In this document: piece by piece, positions 1 to 5,084 of the stretch
How positions within the stretch are numbered: the first letter of the stretch is position 1
Layout of the letters: each line of letters opens with the position of its first letter
NCBI GenBank assembly: GCA_013139755.1
Contig: WTAG01000459.1
Coordinates: 1-5,121, forward strand
Origin: Methylomarinum sp.
Lineage (GTDB): Bacteria > Pseudomonadota > Gammaproteobacteria > Methylococcales > Methylomonadaceae
Direction of reading: 5' to 3'
DNA length: 5,121 nucleotides
The notes under the pieces: model-generated
Database searches by the model: none
What the model was told of the DNA's origin: nothing
The model's input: only the letters and a program-made list of their open reading frames with translations
Position numbers and translations under genes: made by a program

Positions 1-918
1 GATATAACCTTCGTCATCTGATATAGAAACTGATTCACTTGCTCCTATAGTTGGTACAGGCTGCTTTTGGTTACTGATACATTTCCTTCTAATATGATAA
101 GTCGTCCAACAATCTTTACATATTTCACTGTCATCACCTGTAGCGGGTGCAGGGCGAGTAAAAGCTTTATTGGTAAAGACGGAAAGGCCAATAATTATAT
201 TTTCTACGGGGGCGGAAGTGCTGTCATTTTGCACTTTAATAACAATATCAGTTAAAGCTACACTCCAATTATCCTTAGTTACATTTCTATTAATCTGCAT
301 ATCAGGGTCTATCTCTGGATCATTGATTGCTAATTCAAAATCCTGAAATGAAGCCGTATTAGTTTCAGGGTCTGGTGCAGAACCATCAGTATCTAGCCCC
401 ACTGTAAAAGCTCTTCCCCAGCCATCTTTATAATCTCTGTCAGAATCAATACCTAAACTAATATAACCAGCACGATACCCTTTGTGACTGTAAAACCTTT
501 TATTGCCACTGCTAAAAATAATGTAGTCGCTATTATCCAAAGTTGTAACAAGATCTTTTTTAGTAAGGCGTAAATATGGCAACACTCTACTTTTGACTTC
601 TGGATTTAATGGATCAGTGGTATCTATATATGTTTCGCCATACTGAATCCAGTTTTCGGGAATGGATACAAAGTCTTTTGCCTTAGTGGGCAGAGTGCCA
701 TTATCAACAACAACCCCTGAATATAATGCCCCGTTTTTATAGTCTGCCACCGTTGCCTTATGCATGGTTTCTAATTTGTTGACAGACTCCTCATACCGCA
801 ACTGACTATCTTCATTATCAATAAACACCACGGATAAACTAGCGACCATCCCCATAATCAACAGCACTAACACCATTTCCAACAAAGTAAAACCAAGTTG
901 CATACGGCGAAAAATCAT
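1..918 (-). CDS. Type IV pilin/pseudopilin-like protein, 3' end cut by the window edge
   Basis: The reading frame is open from ATG 918 to base 1 without a stop, giving 306 residues; the C-terminus lies outside the window. The N-terminus, MIFRRMQLG followed by FTLLEM, is a class III prepilin signal: short basic leader, cleavage after Gly9, mature Phe1 and Glu5. A hydrophobic helix (about residues 10-32) follows and would anchor the subunit in the inner membrane before assembly. Around residues 164-171 a DGWGRAF segment resembles the DPWGxPY segment of GspG-like pseudopilins. Near the visible C-terminus there are a CxxC pair (Cys267, Cys270) and Cys280. The start overlaps the stop of the upstream GspG-like gene as ATGA, and GGAG at 930-927 lies 8 bases before the ATG, so translation is probably coupled. 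Prepilin processing is near certain. Whether it is a minor pilin of a type IV pilus or a type II secretion pseudopilin cannot be decided here. Confidence 0.9.
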   Translation of the reverse strand, partial: MIFRRMQLGFTLLEMVLVLLIMGMVASLSVVFIDNEDSQLRYEESVNKLETMHKATVADYKNGALYSGVVVDNGTLPTKAKDFVSIPENWIQYGETYIDTTDPLNPEVKSRVLPYLRLTKKDLVTTLDNSDYIIFSSGNKRFYSHKGYRAGYISLGIDSDRDYKDGWGRAFTVGLDTDGSAPDPETNTASFQDFELAINDPEIDPDMQINRNVTKDNWSVALTDIVIKVQNDSTSAPVENIIIGLSVFTNKAFTRPAPATGDDSEICKDCWTTYHIRRKCISNQKQPVPTIGASESVSISDDEGYI

Positions 919-1469
919 ATCTCAATCTCCACATCGTCAGGTGTATCGTACAACCCATCGGCCCCCATGCTAACAATGGCTGGAGGGTTACCCATTGAAC
1001 TATCCAAATCAAAGAATAAATAAGGTTGTCCATAAGGGTCTAGTTTGACATTGATGTTAATTAGCGGGTTACTTGCATCTTCATCGGCTGGATAGCCCAC
1101 ACCAGAAAAGGAAAATTTAGTGCTATTTGCTATATCAAAATTGGTGGTTAAACTCTTTTTAATATAAGGTCCTCGCCACCCCTTACGATAATCTACATCC
1201 CACGAAGGGCTAAGATTAGTCAAAAAATCTATATCAGCAGGTGATCGGATATTAGCCGAATCATTTACATAATCATTTTGATCTTTAAAATAATGCATAA
1301 CTGCCAGTCTTAATTGCTCCATTTCAACGCGAACAGCCTGGTCTTCACTATCACTACGGGTATTGCCATAACTCATCAACCCCATCCCAGCAATAACCAC
1401 CATAATAGACACCACTATAAGCAGTTCTAATAAGGTAAAGCCTTGTTGGTTTTTTAGGGGGGATGGCAT
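915..1469 (-). CDS. GspG-like pseudopilin (prepilin-type N-terminal cleavage/methylation protein)
   Basis: The gene encodes 184 residues. The leader MPSPLKNQQG precedes FTLLELLIVV, so prepilin peptidase should cut after Gly10 and leave mature Phe1 and Glu5; residues 11-31 form the hydrophobic helix. The globular part carries features of the major-pseudopilin GspG family: GWRGPY (97-102), DPYGQPY (144-150), and a C-terminal IVSMGADG (165-172) followed by an acidic DTPDD run. In GspG this tail helps form a calcium site, which may hold here by analogy. The frame stays open upstream to 1643, but that extension runs through a terminator hairpin and would place about 68 residues before the cleavage site, so ATG 1469 was chosen. 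The Shine-Dalgarno upstream is weak. The stop overlaps the next pilin gene by ATGA. No secretion or pilus machinery is adjacent, so the assembly system it serves is unknown. Confidence 0.92.
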   Translation of the reverse strand: MPSPLKNQQGFTLLELLIVVSIMVVIAGMGLMSYGNTRSDSEDQAVRVEMEQLRLAVMHYFKDQNDYVNDSANIRSPADIDFLTNLSPSWDVDYRKGWRGPYIKKSLTTNFDIANSTKFSFSGVGYPADEDASNPLININVKLDPYGQPYLFFDLDSSMGNPPAIVSMGADGLYDTPDDVEIEI

Positions 1470-1496
1470 ATCAATCTGTCTTGGTATCGTATATAG

Positions 1497-1580
1497 AGAA
1501 GTACTTTTCCCCCAACAAAAAAAATCTGCGAGTGCCGTCTTAAAACACATCGCAGATATTGAGTACTTCTTTAGGAAGTA
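1497..1580 (-). repeat. Competing inverted repeats around the second terminator
   Basis: AGAAGTACT at 1497-1505 and AGTACTTCT at 1562-1570 are perfect 9-bp complements that enclose the terminator hairpin. The inner part of the second arm (TACTTC, 1564-1569) is also a perfect 6-bp complement of GAAGTA at 1575-1580 with a 5-base loop. On the minus-strand transcript one segment therefore has two possible partners. This is visible directly; any regulatory meaning is inferred. Confidence 0.55.
1517..1557 (-). terminator. Rho-independent terminator upstream of the GspG-like gene
   Basis: On the minus strand ATCTGCGA (1557-1550) pairs perfectly with TCGCAGAT (1531-1524). GTG/CAC adds three pairs inside after a one-base bulge, leaving an 11-base loop. 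The stem runs directly into eight T (1524-1517). It lies more than 220 bases past the large pilin stop and 47 bases before the GspG-like start, which suits attenuation or a partial transcription block between the two genes. Confidence 0.65.
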
Positions 1581-1626
1581 AAGGTAGGGAGGAGTTACAT
1601 TATTAATTAGTCTTAACCTGACTTTT

Positions 1627-1673
1627 AAAAACGCCAGGGTCAACTCACGCTTTGCATAAGCTCACCGTGGCGC
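1627..1673 (-). terminator. Possible first terminator after the large pilin gene
   Basis: On the minus strand GCGCCA (1673-1668) pairs with TGGCGT (1636-1631, including one G-T pair). After a C/C mismatch GGT pairs with ACC, and an inner GCTT/AAGC helix closes the top. Five T (1631-1627) follow the stem, the first shared with it. The loop is long, so strength is uncertain. The GCGCC arm can instead pair with GGTGC at 1685-1681, which would break this terminator. Confidence 0.4.
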
Positions 1674-1778
1674 TTTCCTTGCACCGAAATCATCCTTGAT
1701 AAGCATCCTTGCTTTTAACTTAAATCACTATCCCGAAGAGAGTAGGTATTAAGTTAGTCCTTGATTTTTAGCTTTTAG

Positions 1779-2819
1779 TTACTCGTCTTCTAGACCAGCA
1801 AATTCAGCGATTTCACCTTCGTAGTAATCGCCATCGGCATCAAGAGCAGCAATTAATTCAGGAGTGTCTAACCAAGTGATTCCTTTATTATCACTGACTC
1901 CGCCTGTAACAGTTTCAGTTTGAGTTAAAGTAACATTATCAGTGGTTGCAGACTGATACTCTCCAATTTTAAAAGCTAGTGAAAAATGACCGTATTTATC
2001 ACCTGATACATTACCATCACGAGGAGCTTTAGCTAAGAAACTACCATCAGTCACTAATTGTGATGAGTTACCAATCCCTAGTACGACAATAATATCTTTT
2101 TCATTAGCACCAATTTCTGTTGGTTCTTCATACATCATCATTGGAGCTGTTGCTGCTGGGTCTAGCGTGACATTCACACCAAAACCACCGCCTTCACCAG
2201 GAAGGTCAAATGCAGAGTTGACTAATGGATATTCATCTAATGCAACATCACTTGCATCATCTGAGCCACTAAGTGTTGTCTCTAAATCATCACAGCCATT
2301 TGCATCTGCAAATTTCAGAGTAGAAAGGCCTGCATTGGTTAGTACAGCAACACCATCCGCTGGAATATCAACAGCAATCAGTTTTGAAGCGTATGCATTT
2401 GATAACCCGCCACCAGTTAAACCAGCATCAGACAGTCCGCCAAAAATACGTGCATTAGCAGCTGTTACGGCAGCAGCAGTGCCTGTACCCGCCGCGTTAT
2501 TAAGAAGAGGAGTGTTATCCTGAGTATCAGGATCTGCTGGGTTAACTGCCAGCCCAGTAGTCATTCCATTTGTCGTTGTTGCAGTTGATATAGTACACAG
2601 CATAGATTCCAGATTATCAGGTATTTTTTTATTGATAATCACAAATTGATTCTCTGCATTTTCAACTACTTGCATAGTATGCATAGCCACACCTTGACCT
2701 GCATGTTCTTCCTGACCACTCATGCTCATCATCGCTGCACCGGCAATTACTGCCATTACTGCAACAACGACTAATAGTTCTAATAGGGTAAAACCCTGTT
2801 GATTATTTTTTAATTTCAT
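1779..2819 (-). CDS. Large acidic pilin-like protein with class III prepilin signal
   Basis: The gene encodes 346 residues, about twice the size of a typical pilin. MKLKNNQQG precedes FTLLELLVVV, so processing after Gly9 leaves mature Phe1 and Glu5; residues 10-32 form the membrane and filament-core helix. The rest is acidic and rich in Ala, Gly, Asp and Thr, with low-complexity stretches at about 80-140. Two cysteines (75 and 176) could form a disulfide. A better-ordered C-terminal part contains DIIVVLGIGNSS (242-253) and APRDGN...DKYGHFSLAFKIG (265-286). The frame extends to 2858, but that would add 13 residues ahead of a complete leader, so ATG 2819 was chosen. No strong Shine-Dalgarno is seen. 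The small gene upstream ends 70 bases away and is probably on the same transcript, and terminator-like hairpins follow. It may be the main filament subunit of the cluster, but I do not recognise a named family beyond the N-terminal domain. Confidence 0.9.
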   Translation of the reverse strand: MKLKNNQQGFTLLELLVVVAVMAVIAGAAMMSMSGQEEHAGQGVAMHTMQVVENAENQFVIINKKIPDNLESMLCTISTATTTNGMTTGLAVNPADPDTQDNTPLLNNAAGTGTAAAVTAANARIFGGLSDAGLTGGGLSNAYASKLIAVDIPADGVAVLTNAGLSTLKFADANGCDDLETTLSGSDDASDVALDEYPLVNSAFDLPGEGGGFGVNVTLDPAATAPMMMYEEPTEIGANEKDIIVVLGIGNSSQLVTDGSFLAKAPRDGNVSGDKYGHFSLAFKIGEYQSATTDNVTLTQTETVTGGVSDNKGITWLDTPELIAALDADGDYYEGEIAEFAGLEDE

Positions 2820-2889
2820 GTTTTTATTTTGTTTTGCCCTACCGCAAAAGACCCACACTTTCTATTGGCACTGCTGGTTAATTTTTTAT

Positions 2890-3081
2890 TTAACGCGAAC
2901 CCTCATCGCTGATAAAGTTGTCGTTATCATCCATTACGTAACGGTATTGTCTGCCACAATGGATAATCACTTCTTTTTGCTTCCTTTTAAGTATCCTTAC
3001 TTCAACTTTAAATTCACCAAAACCGTTGTGCTTAACTAAGTCTCTAAAGACTTCCAGCATTTTTTGTTCGGGTTTATTCAT
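2890..3081 (-). CDS. Small conserved-looking protein of unknown function, first gene of the pilin block
   Basis: The gene encodes 63 residues, probably cytoplasmic: there is no signal peptide or membrane segment. A helical, charged N-terminal part (to about residue 18, ending FRDLVKHNG) leads into a beta-like part with VEVRILKRKQKEVIIHCGRQYRYV (about 27-50), then an acidic tail. The alternating pattern, the single Cys in IIHCG and the clear Shine-Dalgarno argue for a real gene. ATG 3081 is preferred over a TTG one codon earlier because AGGA at 3093-3090 lies 8 bases before it. It lies between the palindrome-bearing control region and the large pilin gene, 70 bases from that gene. A role in controlling or aiding the pilins is possible but only inferred from position. 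I cannot assign a family. Confidence 0.72.
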   Translation of the reverse strand: MNKPEQKMLEVFRDLVKHNGFGEFKVEVRILKRKQKEVIIHCGRQYRYVMDDNDNFISDEGSR

Positions 3082-3089
3082 CAAGTTTT

Positions 3090-3093
3090 TCCT
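3090..3093 (-). promoter_or_regulatory. Ribosome binding site of the 63-residue gene
   Basis: AGGA on the minus strand lies 8 bases before ATG 3081. It decides the start in favour of ATG over the adjacent TTG. Confidence 0.6.
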
Positions 3094-3113
3094 AAAAGTG
3101 TTAACGAGCGCAC

Positions 3114-3140
3114 AGTTTAGTTTTTATTGGTTTTTTTCAA
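3114..3140 (-). promoter_or_regulatory. Weak candidate promoter for the pilin block
   Basis: On the minus strand TTGAAA (3140-3135) and TAAACT (3119-3114) are separated by 15 bases, short of the usual 17, with a 4/6 match in the -10 box. Transcription would start near 3107. That would put the nearest palindrome at about -42 and the next at about -65, positions typical for an activator. The match is weak and unproven. Confidence 0.22.
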
Positions 3141-3142
3141 CA

Positions 3143-3155
3143 GGGAACAATTCCT
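3143..3155. promoter_or_regulatory. Palindrome copy 1 (degenerate operator-like site)
   Basis: GGAA-CAA-TTCC (core 3144-3154) has the same arms and 3-base centre as the two stronger copies to its right, but with shorter perfect arms. Its centre at 3149 is 23 bases from the centre of copy 2. Confidence 0.4.
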
Positions 3156-3164
3156 TTTTAGCAT

Positions 3165-3180
3165 TAGGAATTTTTCCTAT
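3165..3180. promoter_or_regulatory. Palindrome copy 2 (operator-like site)
   Basis: TAGGAA-TTT-TTCCTA is a perfect 6-bp inverted repeat with a 3-base centre at 3171-3173. Its 16 bases, including a trailing T, are repeated exactly at 3220-3235. A dimeric regulator, such as the LuxR-type response regulator encoded to the right, is a natural candidate binder, but this is inferred. Confidence 0.55.
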
Positions 3181-3208
3181 CCCTATACCCTTTAATTTAT
3201 AAGGGATA
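3178..3208. repeat. Inverted repeat between palindrome copies 2 and 3
   Basis: TATCCCT (3178-3184) is a perfect complement of AGGGATA (3202-3208). A nested alternative pairs CCCTT (3188-3192) with AAGGG (3201-3205) around 8 bases. It overlaps the edge of palindrome copy 2. It could be a further operator or a DNA structure; it has no T run of a terminator. Confidence 0.35.
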
Positions 3209-3218
3209 ACAATGAAGA

Positions 3219-3235
3219 ATAGGAATTTTTCCTAT
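3219..3235. promoter_or_regulatory. Palindrome copy 3 (operator-like site, longest arms)
   Basis: ATAGGAA-TTT-TTCCTAT is a perfect 7-bp inverted repeat with a 3-base centre at 3226-3228, the same motif as copy 2. The centre-to-centre distance from copy 2 is 55 bases, about five helical turns, so bound proteins would lie on a similar face of the DNA. Confidence 0.55.
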
Positions 3236-3335
3236 GGTTAATTGGGAAGTAATCGGGCATTATTTAGCACTTTGTTGGGGAGAGACGAGTTAAATAATTA
3301 TTTTCTTCAAATTTTCTTTTTAAAGAGAAGTAAAG

Positions 3336-3358
3336 AATAAGGAATAGAGAGCCTTATT
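3336..3358. repeat. Short AT-rich inverted repeat
   Basis: AATAAGG (3336-3342) pairs perfectly with CCTTATT (3352-3358) around a 9-base loop, with a short T stretch on the plus side. Pairing is weak, so a working terminator is doubtful. It lies immediately before the REP-like element. Confidence 0.3.
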
Positions 3359-3363
3359 TTAAT

Positions 3364-3400
3364 TCCCCTCACCCCTCCCTCTCCCCGTCTGGGGAGAGGG
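3364..3400. repeat. REP-like palindromic element
   Basis: CCCTCTCCCC (3377-3386) and GGGGAGAGGG (3391-3400) form a perfect 10-bp GC-rich stem with a GTCT loop. A C-rich lead-in (CCCCTCACCCCTC, 3365-3377) matches the familiar proteobacterial REP layout. It is much more GC-rich than its surroundings, consistent with a dispersed extragenic repeat. It lies between the palindrome array and the regulator gene, so it could insulate them or stabilise RNA. No REP-associated transposase is in the window. Confidence 0.65.
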
Positions 3401-3456
3401 CTTAAGAGCGGTGCTTTATATAGATGTCTCTGCTTTTGAAGAGAGTTTTAGTACTT

Positions 3457-3461
3457 AGGAG
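3457..3461 (+). promoter_or_regulatory. Ribosome binding site supporting GTG start of the response regulator
   Basis: AGGAG lies 4 bases before GTG 3466, slightly close but the only clear Shine-Dalgarno. The upstream in-frame ATG 3424 has none. The choice removes 14 residues that precede the usual receiver-domain start. Confidence 0.55.
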
Positions 3462-3465
3462 TTTT

Positions 3466-4131
3466 GTGATTAAAAAAACAAGCGTGTTATTAGTAGATGA
3501 TCATGCTGTCGTTAGAATGGGTTATAAAACCTATTTATCTTTATCTAACGATATTGGGGTTATTTATGAGGCTGATTGTGGCGAGTCTGCTTGCCAACTT
3601 TATAAACAGACGCCTGCCGATATTGTTGTACTGGATATGTCTATGCCTGGTATTGGGGGGTTTGAGACTATTCGCAGACTCATCGCTTACGATCCTGATT
3701 GCAAAATTTTAGTATTCAGTATTCATGATGAATTAGTCTATGTAGCCCGTGCTATTAAGGCGGGTGCTAAGGGTTATATTATTAAAAATAGTTGCCCCGA
3801 TATTTTAACCTTGGCTGTTAGTAGTATTATTCAGGGCGGTTCTTTTGTTGCGCCTGAATTGGCACAAAAACTAGCGATGAGCCATATTCAAGGTGAAGAT
3901 GAAAGCCATCAATTAAAACAGTTATCACCTCGGGAATTTGATGTGTTTTGTTTGCTGGCTAACGGCAATACAGCTCACCAAGCGGCTGAGCAGTTATGCT
4001 TAAGTTATAAAACCGTGTGCAATTACAGCACCACCATTAAAGATAAACTTGGGGTAAAGTCATTAGCTGAAATGGCTTTGATTGCAAATCGCCAAGGTGT
4101 GATTAATACTATGAATAAGGAACAATTATGA
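3466..4131 (+). CDS. NarL/FixJ-family response regulator (receiver plus LuxR-type HTH)
   Basis: From GTG the protein is 221 residues, the normal family length. The receiver domain (about 4-120) has the acidic pair Asp11-Asp12 in VLLVDDH, phospho-acceptor Asp57 in VVLDMSMPG, Ser85 and Lys107 (IIKN), so all key residues are present. The C-terminal LuxR-type helix-turn-helix (about 150-213) begins LSPREFDVF and contains the recognition region LSYKTVCNYSTTIKDKLGV. It should be a cytoplasmic transcription factor phosphorylated by a sensor kinase, but no kinase is in the window. The stop overlaps the next gene by ATGA, so it is cotranscribed with the PQQ-linked propeller. Regulators of this family control PQQ-dependent alcohol oxidation in pseudomonads (AgmR/ExaE type); a similar role is inferred from the neighbour. 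It may also bind the palindromes upstream. The longer ATG 3424 start (235 residues) is possible but less likely. Confidence 0.93.
   Translation: MIKKTSVLLVDDHAVVRMGYKTYLSLSNDIGVIYEADCGESACQLYKQTPADIVVLDMSMPGIGGFETIRRLIAYDPDCKILVFSIHDELVYVARAIKAGAKGYIIKNSCPDILTLAVSSIIQGGSFVAPELAQKLAMSHIQGEDESHQLKQLSPREFDVFCLLANGNTAHQAAEQLCLSYKTVCNYSTTIKDKLGVKSLAEMALIANRQGVINTMNKEQL
4117..4121 (+). promoter_or_regulatory. Ribosome binding site of the beta-propeller gene inside the regulator gene
   Basis: AAGGA lies 6 bases before ATG 4128, within the last codons of the response regulator gene. Together with the ATGA overlap this indicates coupled translation. Confidence 0.65.
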
Positions 4132-5084
4132 AATCTATGGTTTACGCGGCCTGCCTGTTATTTTGCCAGTCGTCTTTAGCTGAAACTGTTTTTATCACCT
4201 TAGAAAAAGATAACGCACTTGCTGTCGTTGACCCTATCGAAGGCAGGCTATTAAAAACGATTGCGATTGGTCAGCGCCCAAGAGGTATTGTGTTAAGTAA
4301 AGACCAGCAACAACTTTATATTGCTACCAGTGATGATAATACTATTCAGATCATTGATATTAAGTCTTTAAAACCTGTTGGTACTCTGCCCTCAGGAGAA
4401 GATCCTGAAACTTTTGCCATAAGCCCTGATGGGGATCAACTGTTCGTGTCTAATGAAGATGATAGTTTAGTCACTGTGATTGATATTAAACAAAACAAAG
4501 CGATTAAAACCATTGCTGTTGGTGTGGAGCCAGAGCCAATCACCGTGAGTCCTGATGGCAAGTGGGTCGCTAGTGGTTCTGAAGCGACTAATATTGTGCA
4601 CTGGATTAATAAAGAAACTTTGCTTGTTGAGCACAATACCCTAGTTGACCCTCGCCCCAGAGGTCTGGTTTTTACTGCTGATAGCCAGCAACTTTGGGTA
4701 ACGTCTGAAATGGGTGGAACGGTAACCGTACTGGATGTGGTCACTCAGTCAAAAATAAAATCTATTACTTTTAAAATTCCAGGTGTATTAAATGAACAAA
4801 TACAACCTGTTGGAGTGATTGTTACTGATGATATGCAATGGGCTTTGGTTGCTTTAGGGCCTGCCAATAGAGTGGCATTGATTAACGCTAAAACACTGGA
4901 GGTTGAGCGCTATTTTTTGGTGGGGCAACGGGTGTGGAATTTGGCTTTTTCAACTGATCAAAAGCATGCTTATACCACTAATGGCGTGAGTAATGATATG
5001 TCTATTATTGATTTAGAAGCGATGAAAGTCACTAAGTCTATTGCTGTTGGGCGTTATCCTTGGGGGGTTGTGGTTAAGCCTTGA
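4128..5084 (+). CDS. Secreted YVTN beta-propeller, PQQ-dependent-catabolism-associated type
   Basis: The protein has 318 residues. An 18-residue signal peptide (MKSMVYAACLLFCQSSLA, cut before Glu19) sends it to the periplasm; LLFC does not fit a lipobox, so it is probably soluble. The mature part is about seven repeats of 40 or so residues, each with a DNxIxxID-like strand, a VG..P turn and an SPDG-like turn, for example IGQRPRGIVLS (48-58), SGEDPETFAISPDG (89-102), VGVEPEPITVSPDG (131-144), VDPRPRGLVF (173-182), LGPANRVALI (243-252), VGQRVWNLAF (265-274) and VGRYPWGVVV (307-316). These phrases fit the PQQ-dependent catabolism-associated beta-propeller family, whose members lie near quinoprotein alcohol dehydrogenases and an ABC transporter. 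The exact biochemical role is not known to me. It follows the response regulator in an ATGA overlap. The expected ABC transporter or dehydrogenase genes would have to lie beyond the right edge or elsewhere. Confidence 0.92.
   Translation: MKSMVYAACLLFCQSSLAETVFITLEKDNALAVVDPIEGRLLKTIAIGQRPRGIVLSKDQQQLYIATSDDNTIQIIDIKSLKPVGTLPSGEDPETFAISPDGDQLFVSNEDDSLVTVIDIKQNKAIKTIAVGVEPEPITVSPDGKWVASGSEATNIVHWINKETLLVEHNTLVDPRPRGLVFTADSQQLWVTSEMGGTVTVLDVVTQSKIKSITFKIPGVLNEQIQPVGVIVTDDMQWALVALGPANRVALINAKTLEVERYFLVGQRVWNLAFSTDQKHAYTTNGVSNDMSIIDLEAMKVTKSIAVGRYPWGVVVKP

Larger units (their letters stand above)
1470..1778 (-). other. Structured 309-base spacer between the large pilin gene and the GspG-like gene
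   Basis: No coding sequence is supported here. Read on the minus strand, the spacer holds a repeated CAAGGATG (plus-strand CATCCTTG at 1691-1698 and 1704-1711), a small hairpin GGTGC/GCGCC (1685-1681 with 1673-1669), a first terminator-like hairpin with a T run (1673-1627), a TACTTC/GAAGTA hairpin (1580-1575 with 1569-1564), a second terminator with eight T (1557-1517), and a 9-bp inverted repeat that encloses that terminator. The strand at 1673-1669 can pair either upstream or downstream, and so can the strand at 1569-1564. I looked for known riboswitch cores, including the c-di-GMP types, and recognised none. Confidence 0.6.
3082..3465. other. Divergent intergenic control region
   Basis: These 384 bases separate the minus-strand pilin block from the plus-strand regulator operon and hold no supported gene. 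From left to right there are the Shine-Dalgarno of the small gene, T-rich tracts, three related palindromes, a further inverted repeat, an AT-rich stretch with little visible structure (3236-3335), a short inverted repeat, a REP-like palindrome, and the 5' leader of the response regulator gene. A TATATA at 3417-3422 could be its -10 box, but no -35 box fits, which would suit an activator-dependent promoter. Confidence 0.6.

Noticed and set aside
67..255. Plus-strand frame of 62 codons opposite the third pilin gene
   Set aside because: The minus-strand frame is open over the whole 918 bases and carries a prepilin signal; the plus frame has no support.
1470..1643. N-terminal extension of the GspG-like frame by 58 codons
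   Set aside because: It runs through the terminator hairpin and puts about 68 residues before a standard prepilin cleavage site; ATG 1469 gives a normal 10-residue leader.
1560..1778. Known riboswitch, especially c-di-GMP type, in the pilin spacer
   Set aside because: The spacer contains GCAAAGC and GGAAA fragments, but the conserved core order of the c-di-GMP-I aptamer is absent, and no other known aptamer core was recognised.
2167..2523. 118-codon plus-strand frame opposite the large pilin gene
   Set aside because: It is the complement of an Ala/Gly-rich coding sequence, has Pro/Ser/Ala-rich composition, no ribosome site, and the minus-strand gene is strongly supported.
2820..2889. Sigma-54 promoter before the large pilin gene, as seen for some pilin genes
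   Set aside because: No GG and GC pair with the required 10-base spacing is present; the nearest candidate has a 7-base gap.
2818..3039. 73-codon plus-strand frame over the small gene
   Set aside because: It lies opposite the start of the pilin gene and the 63-residue gene, lacks a ribosome site, and has an unlikely Phe/His-rich composition.
3143..3235. CRISPR array
   Set aside because: The repeats are short palindromes with unequal spacing and only three copies; operator sites explain them better.
4128..4181. Lipoprotein signal in the propeller protein
   Set aside because: The Cys residues at 9 and 13 are not preceded by a valid lipobox (LLFC has Phe before Cys), while SLA before Glu19 is a good signal peptidase I site.
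4436..4744. 102-codon minus-strand frame opposite the propeller gene
   Set aside because: The plus strand encodes regular propeller repeats here; the reverse frame is a shadow with Ser/Thr-rich low-information sequence.
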